Shown here: one piece after another, positions 52,048 to 62,921 of the stretch
Layout: each line of letters starts with the position of its first letter
How positions within the stretch are numbered: the stretch's first letter is position 1
NCBI GenBank assembly: GCA_025331125.1
Contig: JAOALB010000123.1
Coordinates: 104,520 to 168,519, forward strand
Source: Mycogone perniciosa
Lineage: Eukaryota; Ascomycota; Sordariomycetes; Hypocreales; Hypocreaceae
Direction of reading: 5' to 3'
Length of the DNA: 64,000 bases
The notes under the pieces: generated by a model
The model's input: only the letters and a program-made list of their open reading frames with translations
What the model was told of the DNA's origin: nothing
Databases searched by the model: none
Program-made: the position numbers and the translations under genes

Positions 52048-52478
52048 TATTATAACCTAACTATGTTAAAGACTAGGTTATAGGGATATAGGAAAATATT
52101 AATTATACTAAGTAATTATTAAAAAGTAATTACTGCGCTAAACGTAATTACTTAAACGCTTACTATATTAAAAGGTATAATTATTTACTTAATTACTGCA
52201 CTATTACAGTAATTACAGCAGCGCTTACTAGGATACCTGTAAATGCATAAAGAGTTCCTTTATATATATATAACTAGCTTATTACTTATTTAATATAATT
52301 ACTTAGATAATAGTTAATATAATTACCTAAATAATAGTTAATATAATTATTTACCTAAACTACTAGTTTTATAGAATAGTAACTATATTACCCTGCTTAA
52401 TATTTATCCCTGACCTCTCTGTTAATATAAACCCTGCAAACCTTGGTTTGACTGTTAAGAATCAACCGGATCGTTATA
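52048..52478 (+). repeat. 3' LTR of gypsy A copy 3
   Basis: Begins TATTATAACCTAAC and ends CCGGATCGTTATA; 431 bases, slightly longer than the 5' LTR because a TAGTTAATATAATTACC unit is repeated at about 52310-52350. The last 60 bases are much less decayed than the start. Confidence 0.82.
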
Positions 52479-52483
52479 CGCTT

Positions 52484-53940
52484 AAAGGCCTACTTTTTTT
52501 CTTTAAAGTTAAAGAGTAGCTTTAATTAATAGATCCATTTATTAATATAAGTATATTCCTTTTATATATTGTTTTATATAAGGTTATTTTATATTTTATT
52601 TTATATAGGGTTATCCTATATTTTATTTTATATAAAGTTATCTGCAGTATTATTAAGGCCTGCAGTTAAATTAGTAGGTAAATATATATTAATTATAAAG
52701 TCGCTAATATTTTTCTTTATATTTACTAACATATTGGCTATAGCAGACTGCTTTATTATTACTATATCAGCCTAAATAACCTATAAAAAAGTTTAAGAAT
52801 TATCATAAAGGGTTAAGTTAAATAGGCATAATATAGGTAATAAGGTATTATAAAACTTAAACTTGCCGCTTTATAAATTTATATATAGCTAGGTTAATAT
52901 AGTTAAGTAAAGGGCTAGCGTTATATAAGGGACCCTATACTGCCTATCCTTTATAACAGTATATACTCCTTTAAATATAGTATATACCAGGGTATATACT
53001 CTTTAATGTTATATAACCAACCTTTATTTATTTATATATATAACATTTAAATTTATTTTATTTCTTTTTATATTTAAATAAAGCCTTTTAAATAAACTAT
53101 TATTATTTATATATTGTTTAATAACTTTCAAAATACCTTTATTTTAAAGGAACTTATAGGCTTTTTTTTAAATATTTAATTTAAATTTATTTTAAAACCA
53201 TTTTATAAACAAAAACTTTCTTATTTGTTTGTAAAAGTATAGCCTTTAAACTATACTATATAATAAAAGACTTTTTTTAATTTAATTTATATATTCACTT
53301 TGTATAATCCTTATTTTATTTATATTATTAAAAGTCTTTTTTAATCTTTTAAATATTAATTATTATTAATAAGTATAACTTTTAATTATTTATTAAGTTT
53401 AATTTTATTATTATGAAAATCCCTTTCAATAAATTTAAATTACTTTAAAATATTACTTTTAAATTACGTAATTATTAAAAAGTAACTAAAATATTATAAT
53501 ATATTTATTGAAAGGCTTTAAAAACTATATTATAAATTATATTTTTAAATATTTTAAAACTAAATTCCTTTTAAAATTTAATATAAAATTAAATATAAAT
53601 CAAAGTTTAATTAGTTATATTCAACAATATTTATTCCTAAAAGCTAGTTATATTATTAAAATTATTAAAATTACTATTATATAATATACAATAAACTAAA
53701 AAGCAAAAAATAATAATAAAATAAAAAGGAAAAAAAGAAAAGGAAAAATATACCTTTATATATATATAACTAATTACCATAGTATTAATAATAGTAAATC
53801 CTTTACTATTAAATACATTTACTTTAATAAATAATTATATAGTATTAAATAAAGCATTTTAAATACAATACTTTAAATTATATAGAAATATTAATTTCTT
53901 TATTTGGGTAAACAAATATATACTTATAGTATATAATATA
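52484..53940. other. AT-rich remnant with short minisatellite
   Basis: No gene. Around 52570-52632 a unit close to GGTTATTTTATATTTTATTTTATATA is repeated about 2.5 times, and this makes the open frame at 52569-52775, which is a chance frame. The rest is RIP-type A/T DNA. Confidence 0.55.
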
Positions 53941-54518
53941 AAGGGGTAGCTGGTTTGTTGCTAACTATTAAAGAGGTATATACCGCTCTAATAAGTGTGT
54001 CTGGGTAGTTTAGTGTAGAAAATTCAGGGTATAGCCTATACTCCGTAATCATAGTACTTAATTTAGTTAATTTAATGTAAGCCGGGCGTATACTATGTAA
54101 ATAACCTCCCTACCTAACACTCGCCTGCTAAGAAAAAATATTTATCTGTCGATTGGCTTTTTGTTCTTATTCCCCCCCCCAAAAAAAAAAAAAAAAAAAA
54201 CTGCACCTAACTCAACATGTAGGCGCTGTCCGGGCAAAGTGATTAGTTGTATAAGTTATGAGTAGACTATAGGAAAGGAATCTGATCGCCATTGTTCATT
54301 TATTTATTTACAGGTGTCTCAACTGTCTCATTATTTGCATAGCCCATTATTTTATGGTTGGCTTGGTACACAAACTGACGATAAAATTGTCATATACACT
54401 CGTCCGACACGCCAGTTCAGCAGTTGGCAGGGTTATTAGGATAGACATTTTGTGTATTGCAGGTGTTAGGAGCAATAAAGAGAGGAGCGCCTATTCGTGT
54501 ATTAGTCACAAAACTTTC
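53941..54518. other. border of the second gene island
   Basis: Composition returns to normal. Contains a TACTCCGTA 9-mer at 54039 and a C9-A20 tract at 54172-54200. No gene recognised; the last part is the 3' side of the secreted-protein gene. Confidence 0.5.
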
Positions 54519-55113
54519 TCAGCATCTAGGGAAGGAGTCCGTACTGTTCACGCCGTAGTTGGTGGGTGGGTTTCGGACAATTGAGTATCGACCTCCAGGG
54601 GTGAGTCTGTTCTCACAATTGATCTGGTTCTGGCCGCCGTTTACGCTGTTGGAGCCAGTCCAAACATCGATGTGGTATTGACCATTGGCCCAGTCAGTGA
54701 CTAGGAAACACATTAGATTTATATCCTTCATCTTATCGCTCGGTTTAGACCTACTGCACTGTGCACAGTCATCCTCGACACGACCGTACTTGGTCAAGAA
54801 TGGCAGATAAACGATTTCGCAAGGATTTAGTTCGCCAGGAGCAGTGGCAATGGTAATGGGGTCTTTGTAGGTGCCAGTGCCTGAACATTCCATTAGTCGA
54901 TATTTACAAACACGCCAAACTTCGGAGCAATGAGGGCTACGAACCTCCGGCCACATAGTTGCGGCCGCCACAGTTGTGAGCAACACCGGGTCCCGGGGGA
55001 TCGTTGTCGGGGTAGCCGTAGAATGTAACGATGAAGTTGCCGGGGGTGGAGCAGGCCGAGCTGAGGCCGGCAAGGGCCGCACCGATAATGGGGAGAGCAG
55101 TAGTGCGTCTCAT
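54519..55113 (-). CDS. small secreted Cys-containing protein, fungal family of unknown role
   Basis: Two exons, 55113-54945 and 54880-54519, with a 64-base intron (GTTCGT donor, CTAAT branch, TTCAG acceptor) in phase 1, giving 176 residues. The start chosen gives a clean signal peptide (MRRTTALPIIGAALAGLSSACS). The mature part has FIVTFYGYPDNDPP, NCGGRNYVAGGTGTYKDP, PCEIVYLPFLTKYGRVEDDCAQC, then QYHIDVWTGS and CENRLTPGG. Cysteines are paired-looking. The pattern is one I associate with secreted hypothetical proteins of ascomycetes, with a possible barrel fold, but no enzymatic motif can be pointed to. A start 17 codons upstream (MDWDF) would spoil the signal peptide. Probably extracellular; could be an effector-like or cell-wall protein. 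Confidence 0.82.
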
Positions 55114-56535
55114 TCTGAGGGATTGGTATAAAAGACCTGGTTGGAAGAGAAAGTCCCAATCCAAAAGGACGGACAGTCGCCCTTTATCAATTCATGGGAC
55201 TTGTCACACCAATCACAGAGTGGACGTAGGCCTTATCGGAAACCACAAAAAGAGCTCTCGGAAAGTCATTCCGGCTTTCGTACTGCTATGGTAATGGTGA
55301 CCGGACCGATAATATAGAGGCTAGTGTCCAGGGCTGTCATTTTGAACTTCTCTATTGGGAATCGGCGTGGAGAATTCTCTTTCTGAAACGCACGAAGACA
55401 ATTCAAAATAAATCTTAGGAGGGAAGCCGCCACCCCTGTAAGGTCTGTGGTAAGCAATACAGGTGTGCATTGTATAGGAGGGAAGTTGCTTGATGCAACT
55501 TTTTTTCCAGTCGTGTTGAAACTTTATCCAGCTTGGTCAACTTTCGTTTGCAAAGTACCATACTTGTGTCCAAGTAATTACACCGAGTAGCAACTTTTAT
55601 TACAGGTCAATTCTATTTGAGTTCACCCAATTATGAAATATGGAATATATCGCTCAATTTTGTTGAGACTATCTCGTAGATCACTTACGTGAGGATCGCA
55701 ACAAATGCGCAGCTGTCAATTTCCCTGAAATTGGTAGGTGGATAGTTCAATCGAGACTAGTACTAACTGCTAGTACTACGGAGTACTAATACCTGTATTA
55801 CTAACAGCCCACGTTTTCCCCAGATCAGGTTTCCCGTCGGTGTTTCTGTCAGCGTTGACCTAATCCTCATCCTCTTGACTGCTCTGTCGCGATCAATGTC
55901 AATCACCGATGCGTGGTAGGAGTCCAGCAATTATCGCTGGTGGAACCGGGATACTGGAAGAATCCCACGTGGCGGAGATTGCATAATAGTGACTGGCCTG
56001 AAGGGCAATAATAAATCATATGGGCGGCACGCATAGCCGCCCTGTGGGGGGAAAGCAAGGAGGTGCCGTGCTTACTGCCGTGCTGTTGTGGTCAGGTGAG
56101 ATACGAGGCAGGGGCATGAGGCCGGTGATCCGTGTTTACAAATGCCGCTATTGATACGGAGTAGACATAAATGAACTACGAACGGAAGATTGCTTGGTTG
56201 CTTGCTCGTTAGCTTTCGAGTAACTATCGCCATCCGTGGAGTATTATGACATAACATTGGCAGCGTTTATATTCGAGTGGATGGTGGATGGCCTGTCGCA
56301 AAAGCCACCAAATATCACAAATAACGATCCTGTGAAGAGGCGAGGCTCTCTACACAAACGTGAATCGATGGGTTATTGAATAATATGCCGAATCATTCTC
56401 ACAACTGCCTTCAATGGCTTCGTTATTTGGCCCACTTGAGGAGTCCGAGCGACTGGTGCCTAACAAACTAGGCCAACCAAAAGACAATCCAGGGGTTCGT
56501 TCCCGCACCTCCTTCTACGAGTAGGAATCATCAAA
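55114..56535. other. intergenic, with possible upstream ORF for the phosphatase gene
   Basis: No clear gene. Two TACGGAGTA 9-mers lie at 55777 and 56155. A 36-codon open frame starts at 56414 (MASLFGPLEESERL) and stops at 56524, just before the phosphatase ATG. It could be an upstream ORF or a first exon: a weak GTTCCC donor to a GACAGAG acceptor would keep frame. Confidence 0.45.
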
Positions 56536-57111
56536 TTGCCACGTTTTCTCGTTAACATGGGAAGACCGGACAGAGCTGGCGGTCGGTCTACAACCTCTCT
56601 GATCTTGTCTCCATCCATATATCTTGGACCATGCTCAGCAGCCTCATCCAGGCCATTCTTGCAAGGCAACTCCATATCACACGTCTTGAGCGTCGGTGCG
56701 ACCCCAGCAGAAAAAGTTGATGGGGTGGTGTACCACCGCATCTCCATCAGCGACTCCCCATCCGCACCCATCACAAAGGTTTGTGATTTGGCCTGCGACA
56801 TCATCGACCTCGCTCTTCAATCCAATAATGGCAGTGGTAAAATCCTCATACATTGTTCGGCAGGCATCTCGCGCTCCCCTATGGTCGTCGCGGCGTATCT
56901 CATGAAGCGCCGTGACCTGTCGCTCAGAGCAGCGCTTGGGCAAATCCTGCAAGCACGGCCGCAGGTGTCCCCAAACTCTGGTTTCCTCCAGCAGCTCAAG
57001 GAGCTAGAAGTGCAGTTATTTGACGTGTCATCGCTGGATATCGACGAGTTGCCCAAGCGGGAGAAAGACCGCCTTGCCCTCTTTCAAGAAGCCACAGTAC
57101 ATCAAGGCTAG
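56536..57111 (+). CDS. dual-specificity protein phosphatase
   Basis: Single open frame, 191 residues. The DSP fold is recognisable: SIYLGPCSAASS (strand 1), ISHVLSVG, VVYHRISISDSPSA with the general acid D73, then the P-loop IHCSAGISRSP with nucleophile C107 and R113, followed by VVAAYLMKRRDLSLRAAL. These proteins remove phosphate from Ser/Thr and Tyr residues, often of MAP kinases, in cytosol or nucleus. It has no extra targeting domain visible and is near the minimum size, so it is an atypical small DSP. The start is uncertain: upstream sequence (56414) may add residues. It is convergent with the following lyase-like gene, 191 bases apart. Confidence 0.88.
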   Translation: MPRFLVNMGRPDRAGGRSTTSLILSPSIYLGPCSAASSRPFLQGNSISHVLSVGATPAEKVDGVVYHRISISDSPSAPITKVCDLACDIIDLALQSNNGSGKILIHCSAGISRSPMVVAAYLMKRRDLSLRAALGQILQARPQVSPNSGFLQQLKELEVQLFDVSSLDIDELPKREKDRLALFQEATVHQG

Positions 57112-57302
57112 AAAGATCCAAGCTTGCAGCAAGAGATGTGGTCAACAGCACTCTGGAAAATGGAACATCTGCCCCAAGATTGCTGGCATTGGTGGAACAT
57201 TGTGTGCATGGTAGTTCTTCCACGAAGAACTGTAAATGGTACTTCATCTATTGCAGCTAAACATTTGACTATCACTGCTCCCCCCAGTTATGGAGACACC
57301 AA

Positions 57303-57929
57303 TCACACAGACACCGGCTGCGGCATATCTGGTGTTGCGGCGTAGGAAATTCGGCCTGCAGGAAGGAAGAACAAGGCAACCAAAGCGCCGCCACGAACTT
57401 GCGGGTAATGGTGGGTTCCAGGCCCAGGAGCCGTCCACCCAGCAGCCTGCCATCCCTGCATACCCTTCAGCTCAGCCGTCGGGTCAATCTGGACAACACA
57501 GTTGATCTCCCCATAGGGATGAGCATGGTATTGGCCAGAATACTCATCCTGGCTATCCATGAACACTGTGGTGATACTAAAATATCTTGTGTCTGCTGTA
57601 GGCAAGGCTATCTTTCCCCTGCGATACTTTCGGCCATCAAGCTCTGTCTCGGCCACCCAGCCTTCCTCTAATCCCTTCCTGATGTACGAGCAGAAATCCT
57701 CATAGTAGGGGTTGCCAGGGCCGTATTCTTTATTGAGTCGAGCCTCCAGATCCTTTCCTGGCGTCCTGTGGTTTGCTTAGTTCTAGAAGATAAACGGTGC
57801 AATAAGAATATGGGCTCTTTCTTACAGGTCCTGGACTTCTTGGAAGAATTCACAACATCTTGAAACGAATTCTTGTGCTGTCGGCCACTTAGAGAGATCC
57901 AAGACACTCGCTTTGTCTGCTTTGCTCAT
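57303..57929 (-). CDS. p-hydroxylaminobenzoate lyase-like protein (DUF4863 type)
   Basis: Two exons, 57929-57826 and 57765-57303, with a 60-base intron (GTAAGA...CACAG), encode 188 residues. The N-terminus is helical (EFVSRCCEFFQEVQDL), followed by EARLNKEYGPGNPYYEDF. The C-terminal part is cupin-like with YHAHPYGEIN and GPGTHHYP, His and Glu residues that could bind a metal, and ends in FFLPAGRISY. This matches my memory of the family of 4-hydroxylaminobenzoate lyase (PnbB), which turns 4-hydroxylaminobenzoate into protocatechuate with release of ammonium. Fungal members are mostly uncharacterised and may have another substrate. No pathway partner is nearby. A GA/GT-rich tract lies 66-120 bases before the start. 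Confidence 0.82.
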
Positions 57930-57994
57930 GGTGGACACAGGCGACTGTGGATACTAACTTGGCCGACCACTTTGAGAGTGTGATAATTTGAGTT

Positions 57995-58048
57995 AGAGAG
58001 AGAGAAAGAGAGAAAGAGAGAGTCTCTGTGTGTGCGTGTGTGTGTGTA
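57995..58048. repeat. GA and GT microsatellite in the promoter of the lyase-like gene
   Basis: Runs of GA (with AAAG interruptions) and then GT/GC, 66 to 120 bases before the ATG at 57929. On the transcribed strand it is a CT- and CA-rich leader. Confidence 0.75.
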
Positions 58049-59162
58049 GATATTGATGGTTGTGCAGTGGTATTTGAGAACCACGACGATGCGGGGAAAT
58101 GTGCTGAATAAAGAGCAGATTGGATCGGTGATATGATGTCCGGTGATCCGGTAAGCCGGTTAGCTTGCGCGGGTTCTCTGTGCCGATTGAACTGCCGATA
58201 CCACCTCGTCCAATAGCACAATATGCATTAGTTTTCTCAAAGTTGATCCGGAATACTATTACTAAAATCTGGAGTCCCAAAATGACTGTTTGCTCTGCCG
58301 GTCTACACCCAGATTCTGCAGGAACGCTTCTTTGCACAGGTGATGGCGTTTCGTCCCGCCCAGCGGAGTGCAGACAATGTGCGCTATCACTGTTGCCAGA
58401 AATACTTCACGAGTAAGAGATTCCGATCGTATTCAATATAATAGATTATTTACGTGCAGCTCACCCTCCCTTGCCCTGGCCAAAGTTATCGTTGGTGTTA
58501 TCTGCAGGGCCGCTCCCGTTGTCCCCCAATCTTGCCGTCTCTGTGAGCAATCTAAGCATCGCTTAATAGCGTCTCGATCCACACGGGGACCTGTCTTCTT
58601 GAGGCTGGCAGCTTGTTAAACAAAAAGCTTGCCGTGCCTGAAATTCTAGCTACTCAATTGCCCCCCCCAAAAAAGGGTTGGAAATAGAAGGCGATATGCC
58701 AGCGTCACAGGCCTCTGTTACTAAAATTTGGAAATATGCCCCCCCTTTCATAGAACTGGAGTGTCATGTAATCATAAGGGGAGCATGAGAGCGAGTGTGA
58801 AGGGCGCTGGATGTACCTTGTCTGTAAGGACTGATTTGATCACTTGAAGGCTCCTAGAGAATTGAAGTTTGCTAAAGCGTTCCCATCCATGACCTAAAGA
58901 GAGTGAAATATGTACATCAGAAATGTCCTACAAACCACTGTATGACCCCTTTGTATGTACAAGAAAAATATAGACAAGAAAGTTATAGACAGAAAGAAAT
59001 ATGGACAGGAAAAATATGGACAGTTGAAAAGGTGGACACAAAAGTTTGTTCGAAAAACAAAAGAGAAGTGAATATAGAAGAAGAGAATTGTGGGGTCCGC
59101 AACCCAACCTCGAAAATTTTAGACATGAGATGTGGGAGGTTGCACTATAAGAGCGAAACCCT
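58049..59162. other. intergenic, no gene recognised
   Basis: Contains a C8-A6 tract at 58661-58674 resembling the one at 54172, and about four tandem units of 14-15 bases of the form ATAGACAGAAAGAA/ATATGGACAGGAAAA at 58969-59022. The 87-codon open frame at 58903 is caused by these repeats. Confidence 0.5.
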
Positions 59163-59867
59163 CTAAACAGCGCATCTACTGGCAGCGAGGGTCCAGCCCG
59201 TCAAGCGGTTAGCAATATCCGAGGCATAACATGCAGTGCTGCCCAGGCCGTTGTTGAGGTTGTTGTAATCAGCGGAGCCGCTATTGTAGAGACGAGCAGC
59301 GGCGTAGATTGAGCGACTGCCATAGTCACCAGTGGCACGCTGTGCCTTGGAAATGAGTTGCTGCAGGCCATCACCGGACGGAGTCCCAGCAGTCCCGTCA
59401 GAGACCATCTGCTTGATCTGAGAAGCTTCGCAAGGGTTCGTACGAGCACAGGAGCCGGCACCGTTGTGGGATTGCATGAGACCAGGGTTAACAACACCGT
59501 TGTTGGTAGTAGGGGCGCGAACACAGCCCTTGCTCTCTTGCATGATGACAGCAAGTATGAAGCGGTTATCGACCCCTGTCTGCGAAGAAACCTGTCGAAT
59601 GGCAGTGTTGAGGTTTCTGATTTCATCAGCTGAGTTGTCCGCGCCCCAGCCGTTCCAGTTGCAGGATTTCTGCATCAGTGGTACGTTGGCATTCCATAGA
59701 TCCTCATAGGAACCCCAAGCATCTGGGGAGGGCCACCCAGCACCATTTGAGCCATTTCCCTGATAAAAGACGTAGCGATCCGCAATGGCACCTGCACGTT
59801 TACCTGTAGGGGCAGCGGCGGCGATGGCTGCAAGGGAGGTGATGACGGTAACAATCTTTCCAAGCAT
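59163..59867 (-). CDS. secreted lysozyme-like (SLT-type) hydrolase
   Basis: Intronless, 234 residues. A signal peptide (MLGKIVTVITSLAAIAAAAP) is followed by a KR pair at 23-24 that could be a Kex2 processing site. The mature part carries a lysozyme/transglycosylase-like core: FILAVIMQESKGCVR, with the probable catalytic E111, then NNGVVNPGLMQSHNGAGSC, and near the end YAAARLYNSGSADYNNL and CYASDIANRLTGW. This order is that of goose-type lysozyme and SLT folds, which cut peptidoglycan or other amino-sugar polymers. In fungi such proteins are secreted and may act on bacterial walls; substrate not proven. Cysteines at 69, 115, 139 and 145 may form disulphides. No carbohydrate-binding domain. It looks complete. 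Confidence 0.82.
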   Translation of the reverse strand: MLGKIVTVITSLAAIAAAAPTGKRAGAIADRYVFYQGNGSNGAGWPSPDAWGSYEDLWNANVPLMQKSCNWNGWGADNSADEIRNLNTAIRQVSSQTGVDNRFILAVIMQESKGCVRAPTTNNGVVNPGLMQSHNGAGSCARTNPCEASQIKQMVSDGTAGTPSGDGLQQLISKAQRATGDYGSRSIYAAARLYNSGSADYNNLNNGLGSTACYASDIANRLTGWTLAASRCAV

Positions 59868-62800
59868 GTTGATGGATATTTATTGAAGGTAACAACTTCT
59901 AATTCTGAGAGAGTTTATCAAAAAGAAGTAGATAAGGAGTGGGAAATATGTTCTTGAACTGAAGGAAGGACTGCTGAGCCTGCTGAATCTGATGTGATTA
60001 AACAAAAGGATAGTCGACGAAGGAAACATCCCCTTCTTTTATATCCGTTCCTTGAAGAGCCACATAAAACAACATCCACCACCGTCACCACTCCCCACTG
60101 AGCACTTAGAAAAGAATGGTTACATGCTGACAAATAGTCGTCCCATGCTCTGGTTAATGGTGGTATTCACCGGATCTACACCGGAGCTTCCTTGACACCT
60201 TCCCAGAAATCTTAGTATCGTGATGTATTAAATCTCCTTTTTGGGCTTTAGTTACTAGATTCCAACGGCCATAGTCATCGTTCGGGATATTTTCCGGCAC
60301 ATAAAACAGTCCAGGAAGAACCCGATTTGCTGGTAGCATGCACACTGTGTGGTGTGGGGCCTCAGGTAAACTAAGTAGGATGAGATGCTGGGAAGCCTTG
60401 GTATTAACAAGACTAGGATAACAATTGTGACTTTTTTGCGAACAGATGTCTATTGTCAGAAAATTCTCCCTCGAGTACTGTTACCTACGGTCACCGATGA
60501 ATGCCTAGTAAACGTACATCCAATCGACAATCATTTTGATCCTAGCTGTCTAACACTTACTCTCGTAATCGCGTCTGTACATTCTCGTTCTATTGTCTGA
60601 TATTCTCAGCATTGGAGGATTCTGTGTCAACGGTCTTTCCTACTTTGGAACTCTCACAAGGATTTGATAGGTTAACGTTGCATGGCAGACTCATACAGGT
60701 GGTTGGCTGATTGCCATGACATAAGAAAGGCCTAACACTACTTTGGAAGGCGGCTAGATAGCCCGTAAGCTAAGAAGCCAGTGTCATTACTTGTGATTGC
60801 AGAACGAGGATTTCACGTGAAAGAACGGCAAAACGCTCCTTTACGCTCAGAGGATAGAGTTAGTCATCAATTCTATGATGACAATAGCCCAAGTGTAAAA
60901 TTAACTATACACACTTTCCCCCTAGATATAAATCTTCGGCTTGTATACTCCGTGGGAATCATCTGTTGTTCATTGGTGTTGTTCATTGGTGTTGAAAGAA
61001 GCAGTAAAAACTAACTACATCGAATGGTCAATTCTTAGAGAGGCATGGCCCCACCACTGCCTAACACTTAGCCATTTCGCATTGGATTTTGCGGCTTATA
61101 TGAAACAGGGAGGTCGTGGATCGCGTGTCAACCGAGAATACGTCACGAGAATAGCCGCCTACTTCCAATGCTACATGTAGAGTCTTCTACAATCCATTGA
61201 GCCAAAAAGGACTAAAAAGGTATGCAGTTAGGTGTCTGAAAAGATATTTCATCTGATTGACTCGGTTTCCCCATGATCCTGCTGATTAAAAGAATGATAT
61301 AGACATCAAGGTCAAATGAGGCCATCATATAAGGTTTTGTTAAATTGCAGGCCATTTTTACTAGCGCATCATGTTTCCTACGTGTAGGAGAGTCGTTGGG
61401 GTATCCAACTACTCTCATATTGGAAGCAATCTGCCTGAAAGGGAGGGCCTTCTAGATCAACGGGGGTTTCTCATGGGAATCCGAACCCCAAAGGGCTTAT
61501 CTCCAGCTGCCTAGCTTAGTAGGTGACAGTCGATCGCTTCTATCTGCATCGCAAATATTACAAATATTACAGTCGCCGCATTGAGCGCCAAGTTTACATG
61601 AAACACGCGCACCACGAGTTGGACCCAAGAAGCGCCGAAACGATGCAGTAGTGTAGACACATGCGTTGCCATGCCATGCTAAGAGCCCGGAGCCCGGAGC
61701 AGAGTCTACTACAACCTGTGGGAGAATCATTAGCTTAGCCGAGGGGTGGGCGGTTACACGAAATGACAGCTACATGGTGGGGAGCCAGTGGCAAATGATC
61801 GATAATCGTGTCCAGCAAGCTCGGCTGTTTTCACTCTGACTTTCGTAATATCGAATGGCGGTAAGTCCTTACTCTAGCAATTTTAAAACAGGGATCGCTT
61901 CATCGACAAGACCTGAATCCATTGAATTGACACACATACGTCTGGGGAAAGTGAACATAAGCTCATCTACTGTGTGGATGTGTGACACTCTTGCGGGGAA
62001 TGCCGGATAGACGGGGACATTACTAGTAGACCCCGTGGCTCCTACACCAACGCTACGAAACCTACTTTGAACCTCCAGAAGTTCATGCGCGTCTACAGAC
62101 TATGGACTGTGTTTGCTCTTAAATACCCCCTCTTGAGGCACCAGTAGCGAGGAATACTGGCCTGTATCTTTAACGTGAGGTCTCTGAGATATTGTGATAT
62201 CCAAGTGGATGCCACAAACACTCACAGGCACTTCCCGTCTTTTTTGTGGTGGGGTTTGACTCAAGTCGTCTGGACCATGTACTGGTATAATACTTTACTT
62301 GTCCCGTCGCTTGCTTATATCTCGGAACCCCTATTCTTTGCGCTCGAGTCTTGAAAGTAGGACAGACTCTTAATACCATATCTCGGGGCTTCATCTTGCC
62401 TGGATTATTGCATCCAGTAATATGTTTTTCTGCCAACTTGCGGTGAGAATATGGAAGTACATGAAATGCTCTGAAACACGCAGCTACAGTGTCGTAGACC
62501 AATATTGTGAACCCGTTCTGCTAGATCAGCGGAATTGAAGTGTACAACTGGGGAATCGTAGCCAATAAGGTGGATTACACTGCGGTGTAACAAAAAGTAC
62601 TATCAACAAATATGATTGCAGACTATGGCATCAAGAGACTTGCCGTTAATTGCAGCAGTATATACGGAGAAATGGCGGATAAGCATTTTTGGAACAAACT
62701 TTAGGGCTACTATGAAACATGACCACAAAGAAGTGTTAACAGTGCAGCTTTTGAGCCATTGAAAGAAAACAACTATCTATCACATCCTGATACAGCTTCA

Positions 62801-62921
62801 CGTCGTGGCTGGACACACGAACGGTGGCCGTGTCATTACTTCACAATTTAGGATCGAAAATATAGCTGCCATTGTTTAACTTATACCGCTAGTAGATTCT
62901 CCCATGGCTCTAGTTATGTAT
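59868..62921. other. long intergenic region, no gene recognised
   Basis: About 3 kb. Open frames up to 110 codons occur on both strands without any motif or plausible exon series. The sequence at 59868-60060 is the promoter side of the lysozyme-like gene. A gene with several short exons cannot be excluded by eye. Confidence 0.4.

Larger units (their letters stand above)
44770..52478 (+). mobile_element. Ty3/gypsy family A copy 3, full length, RIP-degraded
   Basis: The most complete copy, 7.7 kb, with 5' LTR 44770-45177, 3' LTR 52048-52478 and a perfect 5-base target duplication CGCTT (44765-44769 and 52479-52483). Order on the plus strand: gag (45190-46330), protease (about 47000-48000), reverse transcriptase (48640-49300), RNase H (49560-49900), integrase (50100-51200), then a tail that may hold a chromodomain-like end. 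The polypurine tract AGGAAAAGGA precedes the 3' LTR. The RT box reads YLSNILIF at 49040-49066: the two catalytic aspartates are lost, the second by a change RIP would make (GAT to AAT). Dense stops in every frame; dead. The order RT-RNaseH-integrase places it in Ty3/gypsy. Confidence 0.88.

Noticed and set aside
52569..52775. 68-codon open frame
   Set aside because: Produced by a short A/T minisatellite inside RIP-type DNA.
54893..55159. 88-codon minus-strand open frame overlapping the secreted protein
   Set aside because: It is the shadow of the signal-peptide exon in another frame.
58903..59166. 87-codon open frame rich in Lys, Tyr and Gln
   Set aside because: Caused by tandem ATGGACAG-type units; no homology seen.
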